64,000 nucleotides of DNA from a virus. This document shows, piece after piece, positions 34,382 through 42,783 of this stretch; position 1 is the first letter of the stretch, and each line of letters begins with the position of its first letter. The stretch is taken from positions 62,001 through 126,000 of the IMG/VR virus record IMGVR_UViG_3300046787_000508; one strand, written 5' to 3'. The notes under the pieces were generated by a model. The model saw only the letters and a list, made by a program, of their open reading frames with translations, did not search any database and was not told where the DNA came from. The translations under genes and the position numbers were made by a program.

Positions 34382-36133
34382 ATGGAAACAAAAATCCCTG
34401 AAATTGAGGCAAGAACTATCTTATCAACATACGAAGGTTCAAACAACCAACTATTGGATTGGAAGAGAAAATTCGTAGAAGTTAAGAATTTCAAATTAAC
34501 AAGACCTCAGGCAGAATATGTACTAAAGTATCATGAAGTGACTCCAAAGGTTGCTCGAAAATATATCAATATTGTTAACACGTTTGGTGAGAAATTAATG
34601 GAAGATAAATTACTCCCGTTACCTCCAACCAAAATATGGTGTGAGAAGTTGTTATGTGACACAGATAAGGCGTTCCACATTTGGGGGAAAATCTTAGATA
34701 GTGAGAATTTGAGTGCAATGTGGTTACCTAAAGCTGCCGTAGTACAAGAAGAAAAGAAACTAAATCGAATCATCGATTATACCAAATACGATGAGAGACC
34801 ACCAATGGACCACCAGAAGGTCGCCATTGAGAAGTTATTGGCAAATGATAAGTTTATACTTGCGGATGATATGGGTCTCGGAAAAACGACCTCAGCGGTT
34901 ATTGCGTCGATTGAGTCTAACGTTAAGAAAGTATTAATTGTTTGTCCGGCTTCTTTGAAGATAAATTGGAAACGAGAGATTGCTAATTATTCAGATAAGA
35001 AGGTGTTAATTGTGGAAGGACGTAAATGGGGGTCAACTTTTGATTATTACATCATTAATTACGATATCATTAAAAATTATCACACCACAGATAAAAGTGA
35101 GGATAGTGACGATTATAAATTGTTAGTTAATGAAAAGTTCGATTTGGCAATTGTGGATGAAGCACATTATATTTCAAACGCAACCGCTAATAGAACACGA
35201 TTACTTAATGATGTACTTGAACAGATACCACGTGTTTGGTTATTAACAGGTACACCTATGACATCACGACCTATTAACTATTTTAACCTTTTAAAGATTG
35301 TTGAATCACCGTTAACTTTGAATTGGCAATCATATGTTCGTAGATATTGTAAAGGATACCAATTTAATGTTGGTACTCGCAAAGTGTGGAACACCAGTGG
35401 TGCAAGTAATTTAGATGAACTTCGTGAAAGAACAAAGAATCTTGTTCTACGAAGAATGAAGACTGACATTCTTGATTTACCTGAAAAAATTGTAACACCT
35501 GTATTTGTTGAATTGACAAGTAAGATGTATGATGAGGAATTGGAGGATTTTACACGTATTACTAACGATAAGAAAGAAGATGAAACCATTACAGTAACAT
35601 TAAATCGTTTAATGAAAATTAGACAACTTATTGCTTACGAAAAAATTCCATATACTTGTGAGTTAATTGATAGATGTCTTGAACAAGGTAAAAAAGTAAT
35701 TGTACTTACTAACTTCACAATGTCGTTAGATATGTTACATGAAAAATATAAAAAGAATTCAGTTACGTTGGATGGTCGTATGTCAAAAGATAAAAGACAG
35801 GAAAATGTTGATAGATTCCAAACTGACGATAAGATAAAAGTTTTTATTGGTAACATTAAAGCTGCCGGTGTTGGTATTACCTTAACTGCAGCAGAAGTTG
35901 TTATTATGAATGACTTATCGTTTGTACCCGCCGACCACGCACAAGGGGAAGATAGAGCTTATAGATATGGACAAAAAAACAGTGTCCTCGTTTACTATCC
36001 TGTATTTGAGAACACTGTTGAGAAAATTATTTATAATATCTTACAGAAAAAGAAAAACGTCATCGACCAAGTGATGGGTGACGGTGAATATTCTGAATCG
36101 TTCAGTAAAGATTTACTTAAACAACTCCTTTAA
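34382..36133 (+). CDS. SNF2-family DNA helicase/translocase
   Basis: The start at 34382 (METKIPEIEAR) is preferred over a longer in-frame opening that would run back across the divergent gene, giving 583 residues. Motif I is DDMGLGKTTSAVIAS near residue 161, motif Ia is VLIVCPASLKINWKREI, motif II is DEAH near residue 259, motif III is LLTGTPMTSRP near 286, motif V is GNIKAAGVGITLTAA, and motif VI is GEDRAYRYGQ near 523. The N-terminal 140 residues recall the SMARCAL1/HARP type, which rewinds or remodels forked DNA. A T4-like phage needs such an activity (UvsW) for branch migration late in infection, and the upstream late-type box fits that timing. The 3' end overlaps the convergent nuclease-like gene by 21 nt. 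Confidence 0.88.
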   Translation: METKIPEIEARTILSTYEGSNNQLLDWKRKFVEVKNFKLTRPQAEYVLKYHEVTPKVARKYINIVNTFGEKLMEDKLLPLPPTKIWCEKLLCDTDKAFHIWGKILDSENLSAMWLPKAAVVQEEKKLNRIIDYTKYDERPPMDHQKVAIEKLLANDKFILADDMGLGKTTSAVIASIESNVKKVLIVCPASLKINWKREIANYSDKKVLIVEGRKWGSTFDYYIINYDIIKNYHTTDKSEDSDDYKLLVNEKFDLAIVDEAHYISNATANRTRLLNDVLEQIPRVWLLTGTPMTSRPINYFNLLKIVESPLTLNWQSYVRRYCKGYQFNVGTRKVWNTSGASNLDELRERTKNLVLRRMKTDILDLPEKIVTPVFVELTSKMYDEELEDFTRITNDKKEDETITVTLNRLMKIRQLIAYEKIPYTCELIDRCLEQGKKVIVLTNFTMSLDMLHEKYKKNSVTLDGRMSKDKRQENVDRFQTDDKIKVFIGNIKAAGVGITLTAAEVVIMNDLSFVPADHAQGEDRAYRYGQKNSVLVYYPVFENTVEKIIYNILQKKKNVIDQVMGDGEYSESFSKDLLKQLL

Positions 36134-37138
36134 TTCGTTAATTTTATTACTTAATAGGGTCTCAAGTTCTTTGTCTTCATAATCGACAAAGTTTATTGAG
36201 ACCTTTTTTTTCTCGTCATCGTAGACAACACTATTTTTCTCTTCTTCTTTCTTTAAAACAAATTCTATATTATTTTTTCCACAAAGAGTTAATAGTTCAG
36301 TTAATTTTTGAGGTATTGGCATGTTTTTAGTTTTGTTATATTTTATATTTTCTTTATTAACCTTAATAACATTACCGACCTTTTTTAGTGTAGGTACATT
36401 TTCAAAAAAAACAACTGAAGTCATTTTTTCCATTGTGTTAATGTTACCATAACCGTAATAATCGGCATCATATGTTAAATCATTTGGAGAACCTGTTATG
36501 TTGAATTCGTCCCCTATCTCTACGCAACGACCACTCTTTATTTGCATTGTCTTAAACTCCCCATTTGGTAATTTAAAACTTAAATCAACCCCATTCATAT
36601 CACCACCATCACCATCTTCAAATGTAAATTCAACGTCAGTCACCTCACCAAATGAATCTTTTAAGGATTGTATTACAGAAATCACAGTTAGGTTCCCATT
36701 GTTCCACGACCTTTGACATTTAACTCTTAATTCTTTTAAATATTTATCGGTTCTCTCATTTGTAAAAATTAAATCAAAGAATTGGTCTATAAACCCCCAC
36801 ATTTTTTTTGCGTTATATTCGTGATAATCAATGTTACCAAACTCAATAAACATATCGGGGTCATATTTTGTTGCCCAATTATAAAAAGATAAACAACAAT
36901 TAGGGTGCGTATTGATTCTATTTGTCCACGACCATAAGTTGTCATCATTAATGTGTCCCATTTTTTTACTATCACTCGGATTTGGTCTCCATTTATTTAA
37001 AGGTTTAAAATGTTTTTCAAAACATTTCTGAGCTCCATTAAAATAATGAGCTTTCCAACCCCTCCCATTCATCCAACCTTGGTCAAAAAGATATTGAATA
37101 TCGGAATAGGTTACAATAGTTTTAGTAGTATTTTCCAT
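36113..37138 (-). CDS. Protein with PD-(D/E)XK nuclease-like motif
   Basis: I place the start at the ATG at 37138; a TTG at 37165 would add nine residues. The 341-residue protein has an aromatic, Asn-rich N-terminal half (FDQGWMNGRGWKAHYFNGAQ, then NPNCC-type segments) unlike anything I recognise. Residues about 165-200 contain EFTFEDGDGGDMNGVDLSF, and about ten residues on FKTMQIKSGR. The spacing D-x(12-15)-QxK after a beta strand is the signature of PD-(D/E)XK nucleases. Homing endonucleases, restriction enzymes and repair nucleases share it, so the role is open. No TATTTATA box precedes it, in contrast to the divergent gene at 37199, which suggests early or middle expression. Its 3' end overlaps the SNF2 helicase gene. 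Confidence 0.65.
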   Translation of the reverse strand: MENTTKTIVTYSDIQYLFDQGWMNGRGWKAHYFNGAQKCFEKHFKPLNKWRPNPSDSKKMGHINDDNLWSWTNRINTHPNCCLSFYNWATKYDPDMFIEFGNIDYHEYNAKKMWGFIDQFFDLIFTNERTDKYLKELRVKCQRSWNNGNLTVISVIQSLKDSFGEVTDVEFTFEDGDGGDMNGVDLSFKLPNGEFKTMQIKSGRCVEIGDEFNITGSPNDLTYDADYYGYGNINTMEKMTSVVFFENVPTLKKVGNVIKVNKENIKYNKTKNMPIPQKLTELLTLCGKNNIEFVLKKEEEKNSVVYDDEKKKVSINFVDYEDKELETLLSNKINELKELFK

Positions 37139-37184
37139 TTTACCAATATACTTAAAATTTTCCAAAATTCATAATTGAAACTGA

Positions 37185-37194
37185 GATATTTATC
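37185..37194 (+). promoter_or_regulatory. Late-type box GATATTTATC
   Basis: GATATTTATC lies 4 nt before the ATG at 37199 on the plus strand. The divergent gene on the other side of this gap has no such box. Confidence 0.5.
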
Positions 37195-37198
37195 AAAT

Positions 37199-38311
37199 AT
37201 GAGCGCAACAATTATAACCCAAGAACAAAAAGATAAACTATACACTCAGGTTTTTCACCTATTAGGTATGCCAGTTCGTGGTATAGAACTTACCGAAGAA
37301 CAAATGGACACATTTTTAGAATTGTCCTTATCGGAATATGAACAATACGTTAGTGATTGGTTAATCGAATCTCAATGGTCAGCATTGGCGGGATTAGATG
37401 TCGATACTCAATCTTTAACCCGTGCGTTTACTACAAGAAGTTTAGATTATGAAACACAATATTCGTATTCGTATTCTAAAATTGTAGGATTACAAGCCGG
37501 TGGAGATAATGAAATGAAAAAAGATTTTATTGAGTTATCAGGTAATACACAAACTTATGTAATTCCTGCAGGACGTGAAATAAATGAACTTTTATGGTTC
37601 ACACGTGCTGAGTTATCCGATTCCATTGTTGACCCATTCTTAGGTGGATTTGGTGGTCTTGGTGGTGTTGGTTTTGGTGGTGTTGGTGGATTTGCTCAAG
37701 TAGGTTCTTCAGGTTCATACTTTATGTTACCAGCATTTGACCTTTTATTAAGGATGCAAGATAGAAACATTAAAAACCGTTTAATTGGTGGGGAATTAAC
37801 ATATAGAATAACTGCAGGTCCTAACGGAACAAAACTTGTACATCTTTATAATGTACCGGGTGGTAGATTTGATTTTGGTTCATTAAAAACCTATAGAGTT
37901 TGGTATTGGTATTATCCAACAACCGATAGAGATACTTGTCTTGATAAAAACAAAGACGTAATTAAATTACCTTCAGATGTTGAAACAGAGGAATTGACAT
38001 GGGATAGTTTAAATAAACCGGCGCAAAACTGGGTTAGAAAATATCTTATTGCTTATTCTAAAGAAGGATTGGGACGTATTTGGGGTAAATTCTCAGGTGA
38101 GTTACAAGTTCCTGATAGTTCAGTTAAATTAGATTACACGTCATTATTAACTGAGGGTAAAGATGAGAAGTTAAAACTAATCGAAGAATTAACACAACGA
38201 TTAGAGAGACTCCGCCCTGAAAAAATTCTTGAAAGAAAAGGTGCAGAAGCGGAGAATCTAAACAAATCGTTGAAGTATAGACCTATGGTCTCTCCATTTA
38301 ATGTGATTTAA
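37199..38311 (+). CDS. Neck/head-completion protein, gp13-like (tentative)
   Basis: The ATG at 37199 directly follows a late-type box and is preferred to a TTG at 37175 that would place the box inside the coding region. The 370-residue product has an N-terminal helical domain (LYTQVFHLLGMPVRGIELTE, then MDTFLELSLSEYEQYVSDW), a pattern found in head-tail connector proteins. A Gly-rich loop follows (GGFGGLGGVGFGGVGGFAQ), then a beta domain rich in aromatics (YRVWYWYYPTTDRDT), and it ends with a helical C-terminus. I infer a gp13-like neck role from helix pattern and late expression; it is not a firm identification. The 3' end overlaps the DNA polymerase stop by 4 nt (convergent). Confidence 0.65.
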   Translation: MSATIITQEQKDKLYTQVFHLLGMPVRGIELTEEQMDTFLELSLSEYEQYVSDWLIESQWSALAGLDVDTQSLTRAFTTRSLDYETQYSYSYSKIVGLQAGGDNEMKKDFIELSGNTQTYVIPAGREINELLWFTRAELSDSIVDPFLGGFGGLGGVGFGGVGGFAQVGSSGSYFMLPAFDLLLRMQDRNIKNRLIGGELTYRITAGPNGTKLVHLYNVPGGRFDFGSLKTYRVWYWYYPTTDRDTCLDKNKDVIKLPSDVETEELTWDSLNKPAQNWVRKYLIAYSKEGLGRIWGKFSGELQVPDSSVKLDYTSLLTEGKDEKLKLIEELTQRLERLRPEKILERKGAEAENLNKSLKYRPMVSPFNVI

Positions 38312-41205
38312 CCTTCCATTACGTGTAATATAAGGTCACCATTATCGTTACCGATAATTTCATCTTCATTACTAACCGTACTTTGTGCTTGTGAACGTAG
38401 AACTTTTCTATTATGTTCGACCCATGATTGGTCAACTAATTTTAAACTATCTTCTACGTACATAAAGTATGGGTCACGACCAACTTTATTCCAAAACACA
38501 ACCTCACTATCTGAAAGTGTCATTACCTCATCGAATTTATCTTGACCACTTTCTTTTAATGGGTATCCATTTACTAACTCACATTGTGATTTGGTAAAAT
38601 ATTGTCGGTCTTTCGGGTCCTCAATTAAGATATCTTCTCTAATTTCAGGATTAAATGCAACTAATAATGGTTCCACACGTTTATTGAAGTTATTAAGATA
38701 ACGTGCAACATTATAATCACCCTTTAAATCAGGATTGTCCACGATATCTTTTTCAGGAATCATATAACAACTAATCTCGATGTAATTCTCAGGTATTTGT
38801 GTCCCGAATTTATTTAAATAATCTTCTTGTTGTTTCTTAGTTGGTTTTGTAATTCTCTGTACGTCACCTGATGATTTCTTAGTACCATTATTAATGTAGT
38901 AGATTGTATCACCTAAACCTGCAGGATAATCATTTTGTAAGATTAATTCCATATGTGCTTGACGAGACATTAAAGAACCTGACTTTGTTGTCTTCTGAAT
39001 GTGTTTTTTATAATCATTAACAGATTGTTTAACACGTGCTTTGTTTGCTATTTTAGAAAGTGGAATTTCTTTATTGTAGATTTTCTCCACATAATCGTAG
39101 TACAATTCTAAAAACGATAAACCATCACCATTTAATAAATGTTTTAATCCTTCATCTAAGAATTCAACAACATATGTCTGTAATTTTTTTGACTTAATAG
39201 TATTACCTGTCAATTTAATTTTCTCCTTACCTTTCTTAACTAATTTAATGATATAGTTTTTACGAGATACGTTAATACAAGACGGTGCGGTGTAGTCAAT
39301 ATCTAACCCCATTTCATTTCTCATGAATATGTCGTTAAATTCTGCGGTGTCCGCTTCAATACCGTGATATTCCTTACCCTCAATAACTAACTCATTTAAA
39401 CCTTTACCTATGTAAACTGTATCCTTTGCACTTTCAGGTGTTTCAAAGTTCACACCGTCCGTATCCATTACAAGAGGTTTATAACCTTTCTTCATGTAGA
39501 ACATAATCATCATACGTAAACATTGACGACCTATACATGTAATTGTTTCACCTGAATCCATTTCTCCCCATGGGAATACGTGTGGTGCGGATAATGAACC
39601 AAAATAAGCATTAATAAAGATTTTAATCGGTAACTGTTTACGGTCATACATTTCCGCAGCAACAGGGTCACTATCTTTTAATTCACTTGCAAGGTGTTTA
39701 TACTTAATACGAATGTTACGGAAATATTTTAACATCGATTTTTGAACACTCATAACATCACAGTCAGGGAAAACATCATACACAAGTTGTATTGATGGAT
39801 AAAGTGATGAGTAGTCAAACTTAACAATGTTCTTAGCGTAACCAACATTTAATAAACGAGACAAACCACCCGTAAATGGTCTCTTCTCATCTTTTGCAGG
39901 GATTGCTAAATTATTCTCGTATGACCACGCCAACATGATTAATTTCCACAATGTTGCAGTACCCATTGTTGCAATTCTTTCGTATGTTGTCGGTACAAGT
40001 TTAGAAAGTAAAAAAGTAGATTGAGAGAATGAATCGTCAACGACCATTGTCTCGAACAAGTCATCGTCAAGATATTGTTCAACTATTTTTCTACCTGTCC
40101 ATATTTCAAATTTACCCGGAAATCTTTCTAATAGATTTTCGGTACCAGGTTCACCAATCTTTTTATAACCACCCGTTTTTGGATTAACATAATAACTTTC
40201 ATTATCGAGATAAATTTTTGAAATTTGGTTACCCTCAACGTATACACGATTCTGTTTCTCCTTTTCCAAATACTTTGTGATATATTTCAATCCCCATGAT
40301 TTAATTTCAGAGTTAATTGCTTGAGCTCTACGAACCGAATGTGCGATATCTATAATGTTAAATCCCCAAATGACGTGTTGAGTATAGTCCTCAATTTCAT
40401 TTGCCAATTTTAACATTCCTTTCTTTTCTTTAATGCCCGTCGAAGTATATATTTGAGTTGCACCGTTAACGTCAACACCTAAAATCTGTGCTCGTCTTAA
40501 TATAAACGGCCAGTCAAAGAATGCGGAGTTATAACCTGCAACAATGGTCGGTTTTAATTGTCTGATGTGTTGAAAAAATCTTTCGATACATTCTTTTTCA
40601 CCATCCTCACCAAACGCAGATATTGTCTCATTTAAACCACGGTTATCCTTAACTCCAATCAAGATGATTTTACAAGTCTCAGGGTCTAAACCTGTGGTCT
40701 CAATATCGAATACAAATCGATAAACACCATCGTAATCGTCAATACCTTTGAATAATCTTTTCTTTGTTTGAACGAGATACTGTTCTACGGGTGTTAATAT
40801 TGTGAAGTGTTTTCTAACTTCTTCTCCCCATGGGTCTAATCCACCTTGTTTGAAGAAATTAATTAAATCGGTATAACTCTTGATACTTTTTACCAAGTAT
40901 TTCATACCTCTTTCAAGTCGGTCATTACCTTGAGTTTCTAATTTCTCAATTATGATACCGTACTTACCCATCATTCGTTTTTGGGTTTGTTTTGAACCTT
41001 GGTAAAAATTTAGTTCGGATAAGTCACCGACCCATAAAAATGGAATAAAGGAATCCGTTTTTACAATTTTACCCTTCTCAGGGTCCTGAATGATTTTGGA
41101 GATTGAATTGGTGGGGTAGTCGTACTCGACACCTACGATGTATTTCTCATCGTCGCCCCCATTTAGAAAGTTTTCGATAACTTCCTGAGAGATAACTTCT
41201 TTCAT
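38308..41205 (-). CDS. 43: DNA polymerase, family B (T4 gp43-like)
   Basis: A 965-residue replicative polymerase with 3'-5' proofreading. The exonuclease domain has FDIETTGLDPETCK (Exo I, near residue 168) and AGYNSAFFDWPFI (Exo II). The polymerase domain has motif A VKFDYSSLYPSI near residue 463, motif B IKIFINAYFGSL near 530, and motif C MDTDGVNFE near 582. In motif C, DTDG replaces the more common DTDS, a change seen in some phage polymerases. Both catalytic aspartates are kept. The C-terminal thumb ends in acidic residues, where a clamp-binding peptide would be expected. It is separate from the other replication genes and ends 4 nt inside a convergent virion gene. No intein or intron is visible. 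Confidence 0.94.
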   Translation of the reverse strand: MKEVISQEVIENFLNGGDDEKYIVGVEYDYPTNSISKIIQDPEKGKIVKTDSFIPFLWVGDLSELNFYQGSKQTQKRMMGKYGIIIEKLETQGNDRLERGMKYLVKSIKSYTDLINFFKQGGLDPWGEEVRKHFTILTPVEQYLVQTKKRLFKGIDDYDGVYRFVFDIETTGLDPETCKIILIGVKDNRGLNETISAFGEDGEKECIERFFQHIRQLKPTIVAGYNSAFFDWPFILRRAQILGVDVNGATQIYTSTGIKEKKGMLKLANEIEDYTQHVIWGFNIIDIAHSVRRAQAINSEIKSWGLKYITKYLEKEKQNRVYVEGNQISKIYLDNESYYVNPKTGGYKKIGEPGTENLLERFPGKFEIWTGRKIVEQYLDDDLFETMVVDDSFSQSTFLLSKLVPTTYERIATMGTATLWKLIMLAWSYENNLAIPAKDEKRPFTGGLSRLLNVGYAKNIVKFDYSSLYPSIQLVYDVFPDCDVMSVQKSMLKYFRNIRIKYKHLASELKDSDPVAAEMYDRKQLPIKIFINAYFGSLSAPHVFPWGEMDSGETITCIGRQCLRMMIMFYMKKGYKPLVMDTDGVNFETPESAKDTVYIGKGLNELVIEGKEYHGIEADTAEFNDIFMRNEMGLDIDYTAPSCINVSRKNYIIKLVKKGKEKIKLTGNTIKSKKLQTYVVEFLDEGLKHLLNGDGLSFLELYYDYVEKIYNKEIPLSKIANKARVKQSVNDYKKHIQKTTKSGSLMSRQAHMELILQNDYPAGLGDTIYYINNGTKKSSGDVQRITKPTKKQQEDYLNKFGTQIPENYIEISCYMIPEKDIVDNPDLKGDYNVARYLNNFNKRVEPLLVAFNPEIREDILIEDPKDRQYFTKSQCELVNGYPLKESGQDKFDEVMTLSDSEVVFWNKVGRDPYFMYVEDSLKLVDQSWVEHNRKVLRSQAQSTVSNEDEIIGNDNGDLILHVMEG

Positions 41206-41301
41206 GTTAGATATTAATTAAGTTTGACGTATTAGCTTACCAATATGGTAATTTGTCTTTGTTTCCTTAATAATATAAACAAAAAAAGTTATAATACCAA
41301 A

Positions 41302-41670
41302 TTAGATAATGTTAATGTATAACTTTTCTCTAATCGGTAGTATTAATTTTGTGGTTGGTTGTGAATCGGTATCTAAAAATTGAATGGTAATTTTACCTTC
41401 GAACTTACCAATTTCAAATGTCTGTTCTTCGGTAAATCTATACGTAATATAATATTCATCAGTTGTTTGGTCATATAACTTAGTTCTTGTTGTTAACAAA
41501 CATTGACCATTAAGTATATGTGCAATTCCGGTTTTTTGTTCAACCATCTCAAATGTTATATTAGAATTTTCTAACATATCATTGAAAGATGATTTATCGT
41601 TTTTACCGTCATCGATTAGTCTCATTTTTAAAATTGGGTCAGATGCCCCTTGTCGTATAAAGAATTCCAT
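41302..41670 (-). CDS. BppU-like N-terminal-domain protein, fibre attachment
   Basis: A 122-residue beta protein. MEFFIRQGASDPILKMRLIDDG, here given as FFIRQGASDPILKM then RLIDDGKND, with ITFEMVEQKTGIAHI and GKFEGKITIQFLDTDSQ after it, follows the layout of the N-terminal domain of BppU-type proteins (RQGD-x-x-P-x-L...G-x-Y...F). In lactococcal and related phages that domain joins receptor-binding proteins to the baseplate. The gene is the last of the fibre operon 49799-41302, with 3 nt to the preceding gene. A role in attaching or chaperoning the fibres is inferred. The remaining 96 bases to the polymerase gene hold a T-rich stretch but no convincing hairpin. Confidence 0.6.
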   Translation of the reverse strand: MEFFIRQGASDPILKMRLIDDGKNDKSSFNDMLENSNITFEMVEQKTGIAHILNGQCLLTTRTKLYDQTTDEYYITYRFTEEQTFEIGKFEGKITIQFLDTDSQPTTKLILPIREKLYINII

Positions 41671-41673
41671 ATG

Positions 41674-42510
41674 TTATGTTAATCTAATTAAAATGTGACT
41701 TCCACTTCTATAAAGTCCACCTAATGGTACATTACCAGCTTCCGCCTCAGAATCGTTTGCAAAATTTAAACTTGACGAAACCTCAGATAATACAACAAAT
41801 CCATTTGTGGTTAGGTTTTGTGTTACATCTAAATTATTTAATAAATTAACACTCCCACTGAATTCGTATTGATAACCTTCACTAACGTTAACCGTATTAA
41901 ACCCAACTACACCTGAACCACTAATATGTATTTGAGGGTTTTCCCATCTATTTTGTGAAAATAAATTTAAATTGGCGGGATGAGAAGGTCCACCGACTGT
42001 ACCAACATATAAATCTTTACCTACATTCAATAGATACGAATCATTCGCATAACCAACATACCCACCGGTATATTGACTTGAATTTATCCCCAAATCTACG
42101 TAATGTATGAATTCAGTACCATTATCCGCCGTAACCACAATGTCGGCACTTGCATTTGAACCACTATTAGTGTTTTGTAGATTGATTTGAGTATATGCAT
42201 AATGGTTACCACTAAAATGTGCAACATTATAACTACCACTATTCTCAACATGTAATATTTCGGGATTGTTAGTGTGAGTAATACCCGAACCAACCACAAC
42301 CTGATTCTTAAATGTTGATGAACTTGAAACAAATAACGTACCTTGTATTGTTTGGTTACCACTAAAGGTATGTGAACCACTATCCACTAAAACGGTTCTA
42401 AGGGTACCCAATGACGACTTATAGGTTTGACTACCATCGTCATAGATTGTGTACCCCGTTAAACTTGGGTTAGTTGTTCCCGAAAAATCCTTTATATATT
42501 TGTTTGGCAT
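41674..42510 (-). CDS. Tail fibre protein
   Basis: A 278-residue, Ser/Asn/Gly-rich protein made of short beta segments such as GSHTFSGNQTIQGTLFVSSS and DLYVGTVGGPSHPANLNLF, the usual texture of trimeric fibres with beta-helix character. The N-terminus (MPNKYIKDFSGTTNPSLTGY) resembles a segment that attaches fibres to the particle and recurs in tail fibre and appendage proteins. The C-terminal part (SEAEAGNVPLGGLYRSGSHI) looks like a short tip or trimerisation module of the kind that repeats EAxxxGxxxGxLYR. It lies in the host-recognition operon between a BppU-like protein and an 80-residue gene. No intramolecular chaperone domain is evident. Confidence 0.65.
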   Translation of the reverse strand: MPNKYIKDFSGTTNPSLTGYTIYDDGSQTYKSSLGTLRTVLVDSGSHTFSGNQTIQGTLFVSSSSTFKNQVVVGSGITHTNNPEILHVENSGSYNVAHFSGNHYAYTQINLQNTNSGSNASADIVVTADNGTEFIHYVDLGINSSQYTGGYVGYANDSYLLNVGKDLYVGTVGGPSHPANLNLFSQNRWENPQIHISGSGVVGFNTVNVSEGYQYEFSGSVNLLNNLDVTQNLTTNGFVVLSEVSSSLNFANDSEAEAGNVPLGGLYRSGSHILIRLT

Positions 42511-42512
42511 TA

Positions 42513-42755
42513 TTACTTAATTGTTAAAATAAATTGGTTACCTGATTTAATTGGTGCTGTTTCACCTTCTTTCAATTCACTAGACATATAAAAGAATTGC
42601 TCTTTTACAATTTCGTGTGGAAATTTGATTTCTTCTTTAACCGCATTCTTAATGTTTTCAATTGTTAATGGTTCATCAACATTGAATGTCTTGCGGTATC
42701 TTTTTATTTTTTCTTCGTTCTTAACGATTAAAACCTCTAAATTAAATGATTTCAT
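42513..42755 (-). CDS. Small protein of unknown function in fibre operon
   Basis: An 80-residue protein that I do not recognise: a strand (FNLEVLIVKNEEKIKRY), a helix (TIENIKNAVKEEIKFPH) and a closing strand (SGNQFILTIK). The composition and length would suit a small fibre-assembly chaperone, but this is a guess from context. It ends 2 nt before the ATG of the 278-residue fibre gene, so the two are likely co-translated. Confidence 0.55.
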   Translation of the reverse strand: MKSFNLEVLIVKNEEKIKRYRKTFNVDEPLTIENIKNAVKEEIKFPHEIVKEQFFYMSSELKEGETAPIKSGNQFILTIK

Positions 42756-42783
42756 ATTTTATATTTTTTTTATTTCTTAATTA

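Noticed and set aside
37175-37198. TTG start for the 37199 gene
   Set aside because: It would put the GATATTTATC box inside the coding region; the ATG at 37199 has the standard spacing.
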